From: Eurosta solidaginis
Taxonomy: Eukaryota; Arthropoda; Insecta; Diptera; Tephritidae
Length of the DNA: 64,000 bases
Assembly: GCF_040869045.1 (NCBI RefSeq)
Contig: NW_027136968.1
Location: forward strand, 372,001-436,000
Direction of reading: 5' to 3'
This document shows, piece by piece, positions 44,361 through 54,934 of the stretch (its first letter is position 1; each line of letters starts with the position of its first letter). The notes beneath the pieces are model-generated. The model searched no databases and was not told the DNA's origin. It saw nothing but the letters and a program-made list of their open reading frames with translations. The position numbers were made by a program, and so were the translations under genes.

Positions 44361-45900
44361 TCTCAACACACTATGCTCGTAGCGAAAAAAAGGTAGACGT
44401 TGGCCGATTCTCAGACCTACCCAATATGCTCACAAAATTTGATGAGAATCGGTTCAGCCGTTTCGGAAGAGTTAAGCCTCTAACACCGTGGCAGAAGAAT
44501 TTTATATACCTATTGAATTTTTTCTAAAAAAAAATCATAACTCAAGAACGGCTAAACCGATTTGGGATTTCAAAATCAACTAACCATCCTCTCCTTCCTG
44601 TAACTTTCCTAAACATTTCATGACAATCTTTCTATCCGATCTCGAGTTATGGAGTGACAATCAAAATGTACACTTCTTTTTATATGGAGCTCACAGAGTA
44701 TAATAACTTTGATTGCATAACGGTTGTTTGTACAGGTATAAAGGAATCGAGATAGATATAGACTTCCATATATCAAAATCATCATTATCGAAAAAAAAAT
44801 TTGATTGAGCCACGACCGTCCGTCCGTCCGTCCGTCCGTTAACACGATAACTTGATTAAATTTTGAGGTATCTTGATGAAATTTGGTATGTAGGTTCCTG
44901 GGCACTCATCTCAGATCGCTATTTAAAATGAACGAAATCGGACTATAACCACTTGGCAGGTGAGTTGAGCGTATGACGCAGAATAGAAAATTAGTAAAAT
45001 TTCGGACAATGGGCGTGGCACCGCACACTTTTAAAAGAAGGTAATTTAAAAGTTTTGCAAGCTGTAATTTGGCAGTCGTTGAAGATGACATGATGAAATT
45101 TGGCAGGAACGTTACTCCTATTACTATATGTATGCTTAATAAAAATTAGATAAATAGGAGAACGACCACGCCCACTTTAAAAAAAGATTTTTTTAAAGTC
45201 AAATTTTAACAAAAAATTTAATATCTTTACAGTATATAAGTAAATTATGTCAACATTCAACTCCAGTAATGATATGGTGCAACAAAATACAAAAATAAAA
45301 GATAATTTCAAAATGGGCGTGGCTCCGCCCTTTTTCATTTAATTTGTCTAGGATACTTTTAATGCCATAAGTCGAACAAAAATTTACCAATACTGGTGAA
45401 ATTTGGTAGGGGCTTAGATTCTTTGACGATAACTTCTTGCTGTAAAAAAGGGCGAAATCGGTTTGAAGCCACGCCCAGTTTTTATACACAGTCGGCCGTC
45501 TGTCCTTCCGCTCGGCCGTTAACACGATAACTTGAGCAAAAATCGATATATCTTTACTAAACTCAGTTCACATACTTATCTCAACTTCTTTTGTATTGGT
45601 ATAAAAAATTGCCGAAATCCGACTGTGACCACGCCCACTTTTTCGATATCGAAAATTACGGAAAATGATAAAAATTCCATAATTCTATACCAAATACGAA
45701 AAAAGGGATGAAACATGGTAATTGGATTGGTTTATTGACGTAAAATATAACCTTAGAAAAAACTGTGTGTGTAAAATGTATGTGACACCTACCATATTAA
45801 GTAGAAGAAAATGAAAAATTTCTGCAGGACGAAATCAAAAGCCCTTAAAAGCTTTGCAGGAATACTGTTTGTGGTATTACATATATAAATAAATTAGCGG
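44361..45900. other. Dispersed non-coding repeat body
   Basis: No gene. It includes gagaatcggttcagccgttt, a cgtc/cgtccgtccgtccgtccg run near 44815, two related blocks beginning cgttaacacgataacttga (44838 and 45518), and repeated atgggcgtggc/cacgccca segments (45010, 45170, 45310, 45470, 45630). These look like internally repetitive, non-coding multicopy DNA. I recall similar text from fly intergenic regions but cannot check. Confidence 0.6.
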
Positions 45901-46536
45901 TATCCGACAAATGATGTTCTGGGTCACCCTGGTGCACATTTTTTTCGATATCTCGAAAACGCCTTCACAAATACAACTACCACCACTCCCTTTTAAAATC
46001 CTCATTAATACTTTTAATTTGATACCCATATCGTACAAACACATTATAGTCACCCCTGGTCCACCTTTATGGCGATATCTCGAAAAGGCGTCCACCTATA
46101 GAACTAAGGCCCACTCCCTTTTAAAATACTCATTATCACCTTTCGTTTGATTCCCATATTGTACAAACGAATTCTAGAGTCACCCCTGGTCCACCTTTAT
46201 GGCGATATCTCGAAAAGGCGTCCACCTATAGAACTAAGGCCCATTCCCTTTTAAAATACTCATTAGCACCTCTCATTTGATACCCATATCGTACAAACAA
46301 ATTCTAGAGTCACCCCTGGTCCACCTTTATGGCGATATCTCGAAAAGGTGTCCACCTATAGAACTAAGGCCCACTTCCTTTTAAAATACTCATTAACACC
46401 TTTCATTTGATACCCATATCGTACAAACAAATTCTGGAGTACCCCTGGTCCACCTTTATGGCGATATCTCGAAAAGGCGTCCACGCATAGAACTAAGGCA
46501 AGCTCGCTTTTAAAATACTCATTAACACCCTTCGTT

Positions 46537-47246
46537 CAGTGTCATCAGCATATGCCAGTAATTTCACGCTTTTACATTGATATCATCGGCCTAAACACCC
46601 GCGCTGTTAGTTCTGCTTACTCCAAAGACTTCGTTTATTTGGGAACCAGCAACAACACTAGCAACAACATCAGCACTGAAATCCAGCGAAGAATCAATCT
46701 TGCCAATAAATCCTACTTTGGACTAGGTAGGCAATTTAAAAGTAAAGTCCTCTCTCGGCGAACGAAAATCATACTCTACGAGTCACTTATCGTAGCAGTC
46801 CTGCTATATGGGGCAGAAGCATGGACCATGACAACATCAGATGAAGCGGCTTTGGGAGTGTTCAAGAGAAAAGTTCTTCGAAAGATTTATGGACCTCTAT
46901 GCGTTGGCGATGGCGAGTACCGAAGAAGATTTAATGATGAGCTGTACGAGCTATACGCAGACATCAACATAGTCCAGCGAATTAAAACGCAGCGGCTGCG
47001 CTGGCTAGGCCATGTTATGCGAATGAGTTATGATGCTCCGGCCAAGAAAGTGTTTCTATCGGAACCCGCCTATGGAAGCAGAGGTAGAGGGGGCCCCCAC
47101 TCTGTTGGAAGGACCAGGTGGAACACGATTTAAACTCCCTTAGTGTGACCAATTGGAGCCGGTTGGCGGAGCGAAGGAGCGACTGGCGCGCCTTGTTGAA
47201 CGGCCATAACCGTCTAGACGGTTAAGCGCCAATTAAGTAAGTAAGT
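46537..47246 (+). mobile_element. 5'-truncated RTE-like LINE inserted in tandem repeat
   Basis: The inserted piece runs from about cagtgtcatcagcatatgcc to an (AAGT)n tail. Flanks aacacccttcgtt (46524-46536) and aacaccttttgtt (47247-47259) agree at 11 of 13 positions. This fits a target duplication, although both also belong to repeat units, which weakens the evidence. Confidence 0.7.
46552..47218 (+). pseudogene. RTE-like ORF2 C-terminal fragment
   Basis: An open frame includes KDFVYLGTSNNTSNNIS, LSRRTKIILYESLIVAVLLYGAEAW and VFKRKVLRKIYGP. It continues with RRRFNDELYELYADI and RLRWLGHVMRM, the characteristic C-terminal region of RTE-like LINE polyproteins. After about 47090 the frame shifts and the usual ending (NSLSVTNWSRLAERRSDWR) is readable in another frame, with a stop at about 47224. 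No RT core or endonuclease is present. Confidence 0.78.
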
Positions 47247-47560
47247 AACACCTTTTGTTTTATACCCATATTGTACAGATGCATTCTGGAGTCACCCCTG
47301 GTTCACCTTTATGGCGATATCTCGAAAAGGCGTCCACCTATAGAACTAAGGCCCACTCCCTTTTAAAATACTCATTATCACCTTTCGTTTGATTCCCATA
47401 TTGTACAAACAAATTCCAGAGTCAGCCCAGGTCCACCTTTATGGCTATATCCCTAAATGGCGTCCACCTATATAACTATGGCCCACTCTCTCTTAAAATA
47501 CTCTTTAATACCTTCCATTTGATACAAATACCATACAAACACATTCCAGGATTACCCTAG

Positions 47561-48368
47561 GTTCATTTTCCTACATGGTGATTTTCCCTTATTTTGTCTC
47601 CATAGCTCTCAGCTGAGTATATAATGTTCGGTTACACCCGAACTTAGCCTTCCTTACTTGTTATATCAAACTTCAAGAAGTGCTGTATGTTGAATTTTGG
47701 CAGGATTTACAGATCGCGTCATGATATTTTTGCTCACATTTTACTTCTTCTATTTTCATTCCGTTCGAAAAAAACGAAAACTGTCAGTAAAATGTGAACA
47801 AACATGTCTTAAAACACGAACAATGAATTCACGTAATTTCATCCAATCTTCACTTGTAAGCAATCAGCTTTTCATACGTATGCAATGAAAACTTAAACCA
47901 AAAGGTATTAGGTTGTAGTACTATTTAGTGTTCAACTCGACCCGAATAAACCTTTGAGATAAAAAATGTAGTAGGAGGTAAGAGCGGAGCAAATACTCCG
48001 ATTGGAATAAAACCTGAACACTGCGTCAGCAATGGAACATGTTGTCACTTGGCGGAACCATACAAATTGGTAGCATGGTGACATACCTACAAACATAGAT
48101 AAAAGTTCCATATTTTTTTGTAAATTCGATGGACTAGTGTCAAACTCGTACTGCGCCGGATGTTCATGTATCAAATCAAATAAAAAAAATCAAATCAGCT
48201 GTCCCACGGCGAGAAAATTTACTTCACAGCTAACTGTAGTTTTTTGCTCCCTCTTTTTTTAATGTGGGATCTGTTTATTGGTTCATGCTACAACGCCACG
48301 AAGCCATAAGAAATATTTTAAAATACTAATTCATCGTGAACTGCCAGCGCAAATGAGTGTAGAAGGCA
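47561..48368. other. Repeat end and unassigned AT-rich sequence
   Basis: 47590-47660 (gtatataatgttcggttaca, cccgaacttagccttcctta) looks like the end of the dispersed repeat to the left. It has an internal inverted pair gttcgg/ccgaac. From 47661 to 48368 I recognise nothing; frames are short and unlike known proteins. Confidence 0.5.
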
Positions 48369-48640
48369 ATAGATAATAGTTTAAGAAAACTAAAAAAACA
48401 CGCTTTTATAGCTAACCGAACTAAAAAATAGAAAATAATTTTCAGTTAAAAAGAGTTTATATAACAGTAGTAGAAGGTCAAACAATCATTTATAGTTAAT
48501 CACCTCAAAATGAAATTATAATAAAATTTAAGTTATTAACAGAATAATTTAATTCACAGTAAAAAGCGTGGGGTGCATTTGACTACATTTCATATCTTTC
48601 CTCTCAGATAATTGCCAATAGAATAATTGTAACATTCAAT
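48369..48640. repeat. Foldback-element left arm plus spacer
   Basis: Left arm (ttatagctaaccgaactaaa to cagtaaaaagcgtggggtgc) and most of the spacer as at 10491-10550. It then switches, at the point where the right arm should start, into aaaaagcgtgttaaaagggc, the satellite leader. The right arm is missing. Confidence 0.85.
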
Positions 48641-49149
48641 AAAAAGCGTGTTAAAAGGGCTCCGTTAACCTTATGTCACCCCACCATCACACTATTGCAT
48701 TGTCATCGAGCCTTGATACATGTGCAAAGTTTCAATCAAACCTATGGCCATTCAAAGTGGTAATAAGGCCAATTGACCATATGGCCGTTGACCTTATGTC
48801 ACCACACCATCACATTAATGCATGTTCATCGAACCTTGATACGTGTGCAAAGTCTCAATCAAACTTATGGCCATTCAAAGTGGTAATAAGGCCAATTGAC
48901 CTTATGGCCGTTGACCTTATGTAACCACACCATCACATTAATGCATTGTCATCGAGCCTTGATACGTGTGCAAAGTTTCAATCAAACTTATGGCCACTCA
49001 AAGTGGTAATAAGGCCAATTGACCTTATGGCTGTTGACCTTTTGTCACCACACCATCACATTAATGCATTGTCATCGGTCCTTGATACCTATGCAAAGTT
49101 TCAAATTAATCAGCCTGCTAGAAACCGGTGAAAATTAAGCTCAAAGATT
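48641..49149 (+). repeat. 123-bp satellite, array 6
   Basis: Four monomers with the terminal variant and linker, ending in gctcaaagattc, where Gypsy pol sequence takes over at 49150. Confidence 0.9.
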
Positions 49150-49305
49150 CTAATAACACCATTCGCTAGTAAATCACTCAACACATTATGCTCAGAATTC
49201 GTTGATATATTCTCATAAGAAACAGAACCAATTACGACCAACTACTTTTACAAACAAAAGTTGCATCTGAAGGATAACACTCCTGTGAATATTAAAAATT
49301 ATAGA

Positions 49306-49318
49306 CTACCCCAAGCAC
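49306..49318 (+). repeat. Target-site duplication, 5' side of LOA-2 copy B
   Basis: ctaccccaagcac, identical to 54922-54934. Removing the LINE and one copy restores the Gypsy frame (NYRLPQAHKNEIN). Confidence 0.92.
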
Positions 49319-49475
49319 CCCTCACTAGGGTAGGCACCTTGTCGTTGGTGTGAGGGCTTAGCCGAACTTCATAGCGCCCGACTATGAGGCGGAGCTGTTT
49401 AGGACTGACATCTACGCCGTTTCGCCTCATAGGAGGGCGGCGGGATGTCGGTGACCAAGAACTGCCAACCCCCTA
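49319..49475 (+). ncRNA. Candidate HDV-like ribozyme at LOA-2 copy B 5' end
   Basis: Same pairing as copy A: ccctcac (49319-49325) with gtgaggg (49350-49356), acc/ggt around the same 8-nt loop, and taggg with cccta (49471-49475). Differences between copies in this region (taccttg/caccttg, tccat/ttcat) fall outside the proposed P1, P2 and P3 strands. The fold is unproven, P4 especially. Confidence 0.4.
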
Positions 49476-49692
49476 ATCCAGGGTGTTACGCGGACCGTGC
49501 CTATTGGACGATTTGCAGCCAGGGGATAAATTCGGCTGTATTCGAACGGAGCCTTCCCGATACCGGGCCATCTCGGGAAGTATTTATGGCCTTACCGCAG
49601 TAAGGGATGCTGCTGTGGCGGACGGTTCTTTCCCCGTATATAATACTGGACCGCTGAGCCCGCCTTGTCGGGCAGGTGGTCGTACGACCAAG

Positions 49693-51297
49693 ATGAACAA
49701 CTCATTACCTGAATGTAATAAGGAGGATGTAAAGAGGAGGACTGAGTCGCAATCCAAGGACGACAAATACGAATTAAGCGATGCGTCGGACTCGGGGAGC
49801 GAGAGTAGTGCTGATTCAATGAACTCCGTGTTGGAGAAACACACAAATGAAAACGGAGTAGAAGAGTGGAGAAGGGTACGGAGCAGAGGAAGTAAAAGAG
49901 CTCTCTCGCAGTACCGTGCAGCACTAAGAATTGTACAACGCTTGGGAGCAGTGGTCGACCCAACAGAAGTGGAGATCGAGCGCTTGGAATGGGCCCATGA
50001 AGCGGTAGAAGTAGGTCGAAGGCAGTTCAAAAGGTTTGCTGCGAGAAACCCTCGGTTCTGCAACCGGTACGAGGAGGAAGAAGCGTCGAATGGCAGAATG
50101 AAGAGGCAACGTTCGGCAGAAGGCGACAAGCCTGCTTTCAAGAGGCAGAAAGGACCCAGTCCTAGAGCCGCGAGGCAGGGCAGTCGCATAGACAAGACAA
50201 GTAGGCCCAAAGCTGTAAGACAGATGGGTTCCAATAGCGAGGTAGCAACTACCTCGAAAGCTGCCAGTCAGAGGGAAGTTCCAACTACGAAAGTAGGAGA
50301 TAAGCCAAAGGGAGATAACGCTAAGACTCCGGCTTTCTCGGAGGCGCTAAAGGGAGTTAACGCGAAGACTCCGGTGTTCTCGGAGGTTCTAAAGGGAGAT
50401 AACACTAAGACTCCTGCTTTTCCCGAGAAGATGAGTGATGTGGCAAAGCAGTCACTGACTGTGGCGCTGGTTGATCGTAGCAGTCCGTTCGGACAAATGA
50501 CTACTGAAAGGTGGAGATCTGTGGAAAGGGAGCTTATTAGCTTAATGCTTAAGATGATGCGGGAACAACCAAGTAAGCCCCTTCCAACCTTTGATTCGGG
50601 GGGATGGTATAATGGTGTGAAGATGATAGCGTGCGACAACATCGCGAGCTTGCGGTGGCTGGAGGAAGTCGTTCCAAACCTCCAAAGGCAAGGCACGAAC
50701 GCGCGGTTTGAGGTGGTGGATAAAGCGCAAATCCCCACGGTACCAAAAGTTAAGGTATGGATACCATGCGTGATGAAGTCGGAGGATACACTGCGACTTC
50801 TGCAGAATCAGAATCCGAACATACCGACACAGGATTGGAAGGTACTTACTGTATCTCGGCCTACCGAGGATGGTCAGTTCTACATCTTCCAAATAAACAA
50901 GCAGGCGGAGGATATTCTGTACACGCAGCTTGGCAAAATGTCCTTTGGCACTGGCAAAATTTACATGCGACTTAGGAAAAGAAGTCCCGAGGATAAAAAT
51001 CCTAATACGCTGGAAGTGGGCGAAGTCGAAAAGGACCTCAGAAGCCTAAGGGAAAAAAGACAGGTGGAGGTCCCCGACGTCACCACGAACGTGCTAGAAG
51101 AGGACCAACCGCTAAATGGTGCTGTGACTCGCACAGAGGAACACACGGCACAACATTCACGAGGGGCTGAAGGGGGCCTCGAATACTCTAAACCAAAAGG
51201 GCAAGAGGAGGACGACGACGTCAAGACGAAGGTGCTGAAGGGGGACAAACAGCCCAATGGTGCTGCGAGTCCTACAGATAAACCTCCAACACAGTAA
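49693..51297 (+). CDS. LOA-2 ORF1 protein (DUF4780-type), intact
   Basis: 534 codons from ATG 49693 to TAA 51297. I chose this ATG over the upstream in-frame start at 49483. It follows the palindrome ggtcgtacgacc plus aag, nearly the same context as the LOA-1 ORF1 start, and the upstream stretch is leader-like. Order: Ser/Asp-rich N-terminus (SDASDSGSESSADSMNS); a helical basic region (RLEWAHEAVEVGRRQFKR); basic nuclear-signal-like patches (GRMKRQR, KPAFKRQK). Three short repeats of KTPAF/VFSE type follow. The DUF4780-like domain is at about residues 250-420 (FDSGGWYNGVKMIACDN, PTQDWKVLTV). The tail is acidic. It probably binds element RNA. It overlaps ORF2 by 41 nt. Confidence 0.82.
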   Translation: MNNSLPECNKEDVKRRTESQSKDDKYELSDASDSGSESSADSMNSVLEKHTNENGVEEWRRVRSRGSKRALSQYRAALRIVQRLGAVVDPTEVEIERLEWAHEAVEVGRRQFKRFAARNPRFCNRYEEEEASNGRMKRQRSAEGDKPAFKRQKGPSPRAARQGSRIDKTSRPKAVRQMGSNSEVATTSKAASQREVPTTKVGDKPKGDNAKTPAFSEALKGVNAKTPVFSEVLKGDNTKTPAFPEKMSDVAKQSLTVALVDRSSPFGQMTTERWRSVERELISLMLKMMREQPSKPLPTFDSGGWYNGVKMIACDNIASLRWLEEVVPNLQRQGTNARFEVVDKAQIPTVPKVKVWIPCVMKSEDTLRLLQNQNPNIPTQDWKVLTVSRPTEDGQFYIFQINKQAEDILYTQLGKMSFGTGKIYMRLRKRSPEDKNPNTLEVGEVEKDLRSLREKRQVEVPDVTTNVLEEDQPLNGAVTRTEEHTAQHSRGAEGGLEYSKPKGQEEDDDVKTKVLKGDKQPNGAASPTDKPPTQ

Positions 51298-54200
51298 AGT
51301 GGCGTCGACCGAACTCCTCCTAACCCTTGAGGAGGGTTCGTTTGACGTGGCGCTGATCCAGGAGCCGTGGCTCTCATCGGGAGGAAAGGTTTCTGGACTT
51401 AGCGCGCGCGGGTTTGGCGTTTACTACGCACAAACGGAAGGACGGGTGCGAGCTGTAGTAATGGTAAGGAAACAGCTGCATTCATATATGCTGCCTAATT
51501 ACACCACCGAGGATCTCGTAGCGGTGGCCGTTGAGCAAAAGAATAAGCAGGCATTTATCCTGGCGTCCTGCTACATGGCCCATGCTGCGGAGGTTCCACC
51601 GATGGAGTGCAAAAGGCTAGTACAGGAGGAAGGGCGCAAAGAGCGGTTGGTCATAGGCGCAGATGCAAATGCGCACCACAATGCGTGGGGAGGAGCAGAT
51701 ACGAACGAGAGAGGTGAATCTCTATTTTGTTACATCCTGCAAACCGGGGAAATGTTCCTACATACATTGGTCCAACATCCAGCAATGTTCTGGATATTAC
51801 ATTGAGCTCCTAGCGTGATATATCAAGGTATGATTGGATGGTTCTCGATAGACCATCCTTCTCCGACCATGCGTATATAAGCTTCAGCATCCCACTAAAG
51901 AGGGTAGAGAAGGGAGGAACCTTTAGAAAACCTAGGGCAACGAATTGGACTAAATTCCAGAAACATGTAGAAACGAAACTGGGACAACCCAAAGAGGTTG
52001 CTAATGTAGAGGAACGGGAGGAGTCGAATGAATTCCTAACAAGGACGCTTATGACTGCGTATAACAAAGCTTGCCCTCTAAGAAGATTCAGAGGAAAAGC
52101 AAAGCCGCCATGGTGGAGCAATGAGCTGGGTCTTCTAAGAAGACAGGTAAAAGAAATGCTTAAACTCGCAAAGACCGCGGAAAGCGAAGCGTGTCGGGAC
52201 GAGTACAGGGATCTACTGAGGATCTACAAGCGTGAAATTACCAGGGCGAAGAGAAACTCATGGAAAAGTTTCTGTACGGACATAGAGTGCTCCAGTGAAA
52301 CAGCACGGTGGAAAAAAGTCCTAGCAAAGGGAAACATAGTCCAGGGACTAATAAAGAAAGAGAACGGGGAATGGTCACGTGATAGTGAGGAATCCCTTGA
52401 GGTGCTTCTCGATACACATTTCCCATCGGGAGACGGTTTAGAAGAACCAGCAGACATCACTCACACTTCGATCACGGAGCTAGTGGTGCCGGGCTTGGTG
52501 ACCGATACCAAGATCGAGTGGGCAGTGAAGACGTTTTCTAAGTTTAAATCGCCGGGCCCAGATGGTATATTCCCGGCCATGCTCCAATTCTCAAGCAGGG
52601 CGGTCGTGGAATGGCTTAACATATTATTCGATGGGTGCATAAGACTAAATCATGTTCCGCACTCTTGGAGAACTGCTCGTGTAGCTTTTCTACCAAAGGC
52701 GGGGAAGATCGGTCACGTGTATCCCAAAGACTATAGACCCATTAGCTTAACATCATTTCTGCTCAAAACCTTTGAGAGGCTGATAGATGTGTACATAAAG
52801 TCCAACGTGGATGGAAAGCTGCTCTCCACAACACAGCATGCGTACACCAAAGGCAAGTCGGTAGACACCGCATTGCATAGGGTGGTAATAAGCATAGAGA
52901 AATCCCTGGAATATAAGGAGTATGCTCTAGGAGTCTTCTTGGACATTGCCGGGCTTTCAATAATGTTGCAAAATGGGCGATTATGGATGGTCTTAATTAC
53001 ATTAAAGTACATCCTGCCTTAATCAGATGGATCGGCTGCATGTTAAAATGCAGAAAGATTACATCACAATGGGGATTGTACGAGGCCACGAAATCAGTGG
53101 ACAGGGGCACGCCGCAGGGAGGGGTGCTATCACCTCTTCTGTGGACACTGGTCATCAACCAACTGCTCAGGCAATTCGATGAGGGACCCGTAAAACTTAC
53201 GGCTTACGCAGATGAAGTTGCAATTGTCATAAGTGGAAAGTGCCTTCCAACGATAAGTTCTTTGACGGTTCGGGCGCTTCGGGATATTCATACCTGGGCA
53301 TCTAATGTCGGGTTGAAAGTCAATGCGGAGAAGACGGATATGGTCTTGTTTACAAAGAGGTACAAGGTCCCAAATTGGACCAGGCCTAAGAGGAGGGGTG
53401 ATCTTACAGGAGAAACCTTACACAAAATATCTAGGAATCATCCTATACAGTAAGCTGTCATGGAAGCTCAACGTGGAGAAGAGGGTCAAGAAGGCCTCAA
53501 CGGCACTCTATGCATGTAAAAGAAAGCAGGGGTGTACGTGGGGCTTATCGCCCTTTCTTTCTCATTGGGTCTTTACAGCGATTGTAAGCCCTATTCTATA
53601 CTATGGAGTTCTTGTTTGGTGGAAAGCCACACAAAAAACAACATACCTCAAAAAATTAGAGGGGGATGCAGACTATCGATGCTTAGCATTACGGTAGCCC
53701 TGAAAACAACCCCGACGGCTGCACTTTATGCCATTCTGCACATCCCACCTGTAGACCTGGTAGCAAAGAACAAAGCGTTAACGACCGCAACCAGGCTCGG
53801 TGCTTCGGGGCAGCTTGAGCGCCGACCATATGGCCATAGTAGTATAGCGTCATCAATCGCAAGACGAACAGACTACATGATTCCCTATCTGCGCTTCGAG
53901 GGAGATCTTAAGGCCACAATAGAGGTGGACGGTTGGCGCAAGGGTGTGCAAATGGCGGGCGAGGCGATACATGTGTACACCGATGGTTCCAAAGTAGTGG
54001 AAGGAGCAGGGTCTGCGGTATACTGCGCTGATCCGGAAATAAGCAGATCCTACAGGCTGCCGGATAACTGTAGCGTTTTCCAAGCGGAAATACTAGCCGT
54101 AACCAAAGCAGTAGAAACCCTGGAAGAGAATAGCTTAAGCTGCAACCGTGTTAACTTTTATATTGACAGTCAAGCAGCAATTAAGGCAATAATCTCGCAT

Positions 54201-54815
54201 AGCACAGCATCTTAATGCGTGTTAGAGTGTAAGCAGTCTCTGGAGAGAATCGGGACAGGGAGAAGCATACATCTATATTGGGTCCCAGGGCATATGGGAA
54301 TAGATGGGAATGAAAAAGCGGACGAATTAGCTAAAAAGGGCGCATCCCTTGAAGCTTGCTCCGTAGACGTCCCAATTAGATTGGGCGAGATTAAGCGAAG
54401 GCGAGAGGTGGACATGATCGACCAAGCAGAAAAGGCGTGGGTTCAAGCGCGGGGCTATAAAGTGTCGAAGATTATGTGTAGGTCTTACAACCTTAGACTA
54501 ACACAGTTGCCTCTATCATTAAAAAGAGAGGACTGTAGGCTCATGACGGGTATTCTGACTGGACACTGCCTTCTGGCGTCACATGCCTTTAAATTAGGCT
54601 TGGTCAGTGATAGCAGGTGTAGGAAGTGCGGGTTGGAGGAGGAAACGATCGAGCACGTTCTGTGCTCGTGCCCTGCACTTGCCAGGCTAAGACTCCAGCT
54701 ATTAGGAGTGATACAGCTGTCAGATCTAGAAGCAGCAAGTGGCTTAAGTCCTAGGAAGCTTCTAGTATTTGCCAAGAGGACGGAGTTATTTTATAACATA
54801 GGTCCTGGTTTTTGA
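51257..54815 (+). pseudogene. LOA-2 copy B ORF2 (endonuclease, RT, RNase H), broken
   Basis: ATG 51257 lies in a different frame from ORF1. Endonuclease: VLQINLQHSKVAS, ALIQEPWLSS, GADANAHHNAWGG. A roughly 20-bp loss near 51748 shifts the frame, and a TAG near 51809 replaces the Arg codon seen in copy A. RT: SPGPDGIFPAML, YRPISLTSFLL, TKGKSVDTALH, TPQGGVLSPLLW, YADE. A one-base loss near 52950 and shared disruptions near 53400 and 53670 break it. RNase H: YTDGSK, FQAE, IDSQAA, then a TAA near 54213, then YWVPGHMGIDGNEKADELAK. The C-terminal zinc-like CRKCGLEEETIEHVLCSCP is intact. It ends at 54815. Confidence 0.88.
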
Positions 54816-54921
54816 TAGGGTTTTTCAGTTTGGTCGTTAAAACAAACTTCTGGTAACACTACGGACTCAATCAGTCTATGTGAGGTCCTCATGGACCGGC
54901 CAGTTCAACCTACCTACCTAC

Positions 54922-54934
54922 CTACCCCAAGCAC
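54922..54934 (+). repeat. Target-site duplication, 3' side of LOA-2 copy B
   Basis: ctaccccaagcac; see 49306-49318. The first four bases also continue the CTAC tail. Confidence 0.92.

Larger units (their letters stand above)
45901..47560. repeat. Tandem repeat, about 130-bp period, interrupted by a LINE fragment
   Basis: Units contain ggcgatatctcgaaaaggcg at 46071, 46201, 46331 and 46460, then again after the insertion near 47314, with ctatagaactaaggcccact and cacccctggtccaccttta. A LINE piece at 46537-47246 splits the array. The order of submotifs parallels the 129-bp array upstream. Confidence 0.87.
49319..54921 (+). mobile_element. LOA-2 copy B: full-length LOA-type LINE
   Basis: About 5.6 kb from ccctcactaggg to a (CTAC)n tail, with a perfect 13-bp target duplication inside Gypsy pol. 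It has an intact ORF1 and a damaged ORF2. It is very similar to copy A throughout, including two common ORF2 frame disruptions. This copy gives the best definition of the family: about 370-bp leader, overlapping ORFs, RNase H, short 3' UTR, no poly(A). Confidence 0.93.

Noticed and set aside
51810..54775. Minus-strand frames within LOA-2 copies
   Set aside because: Shadows of ORF2 on the opposite strand.
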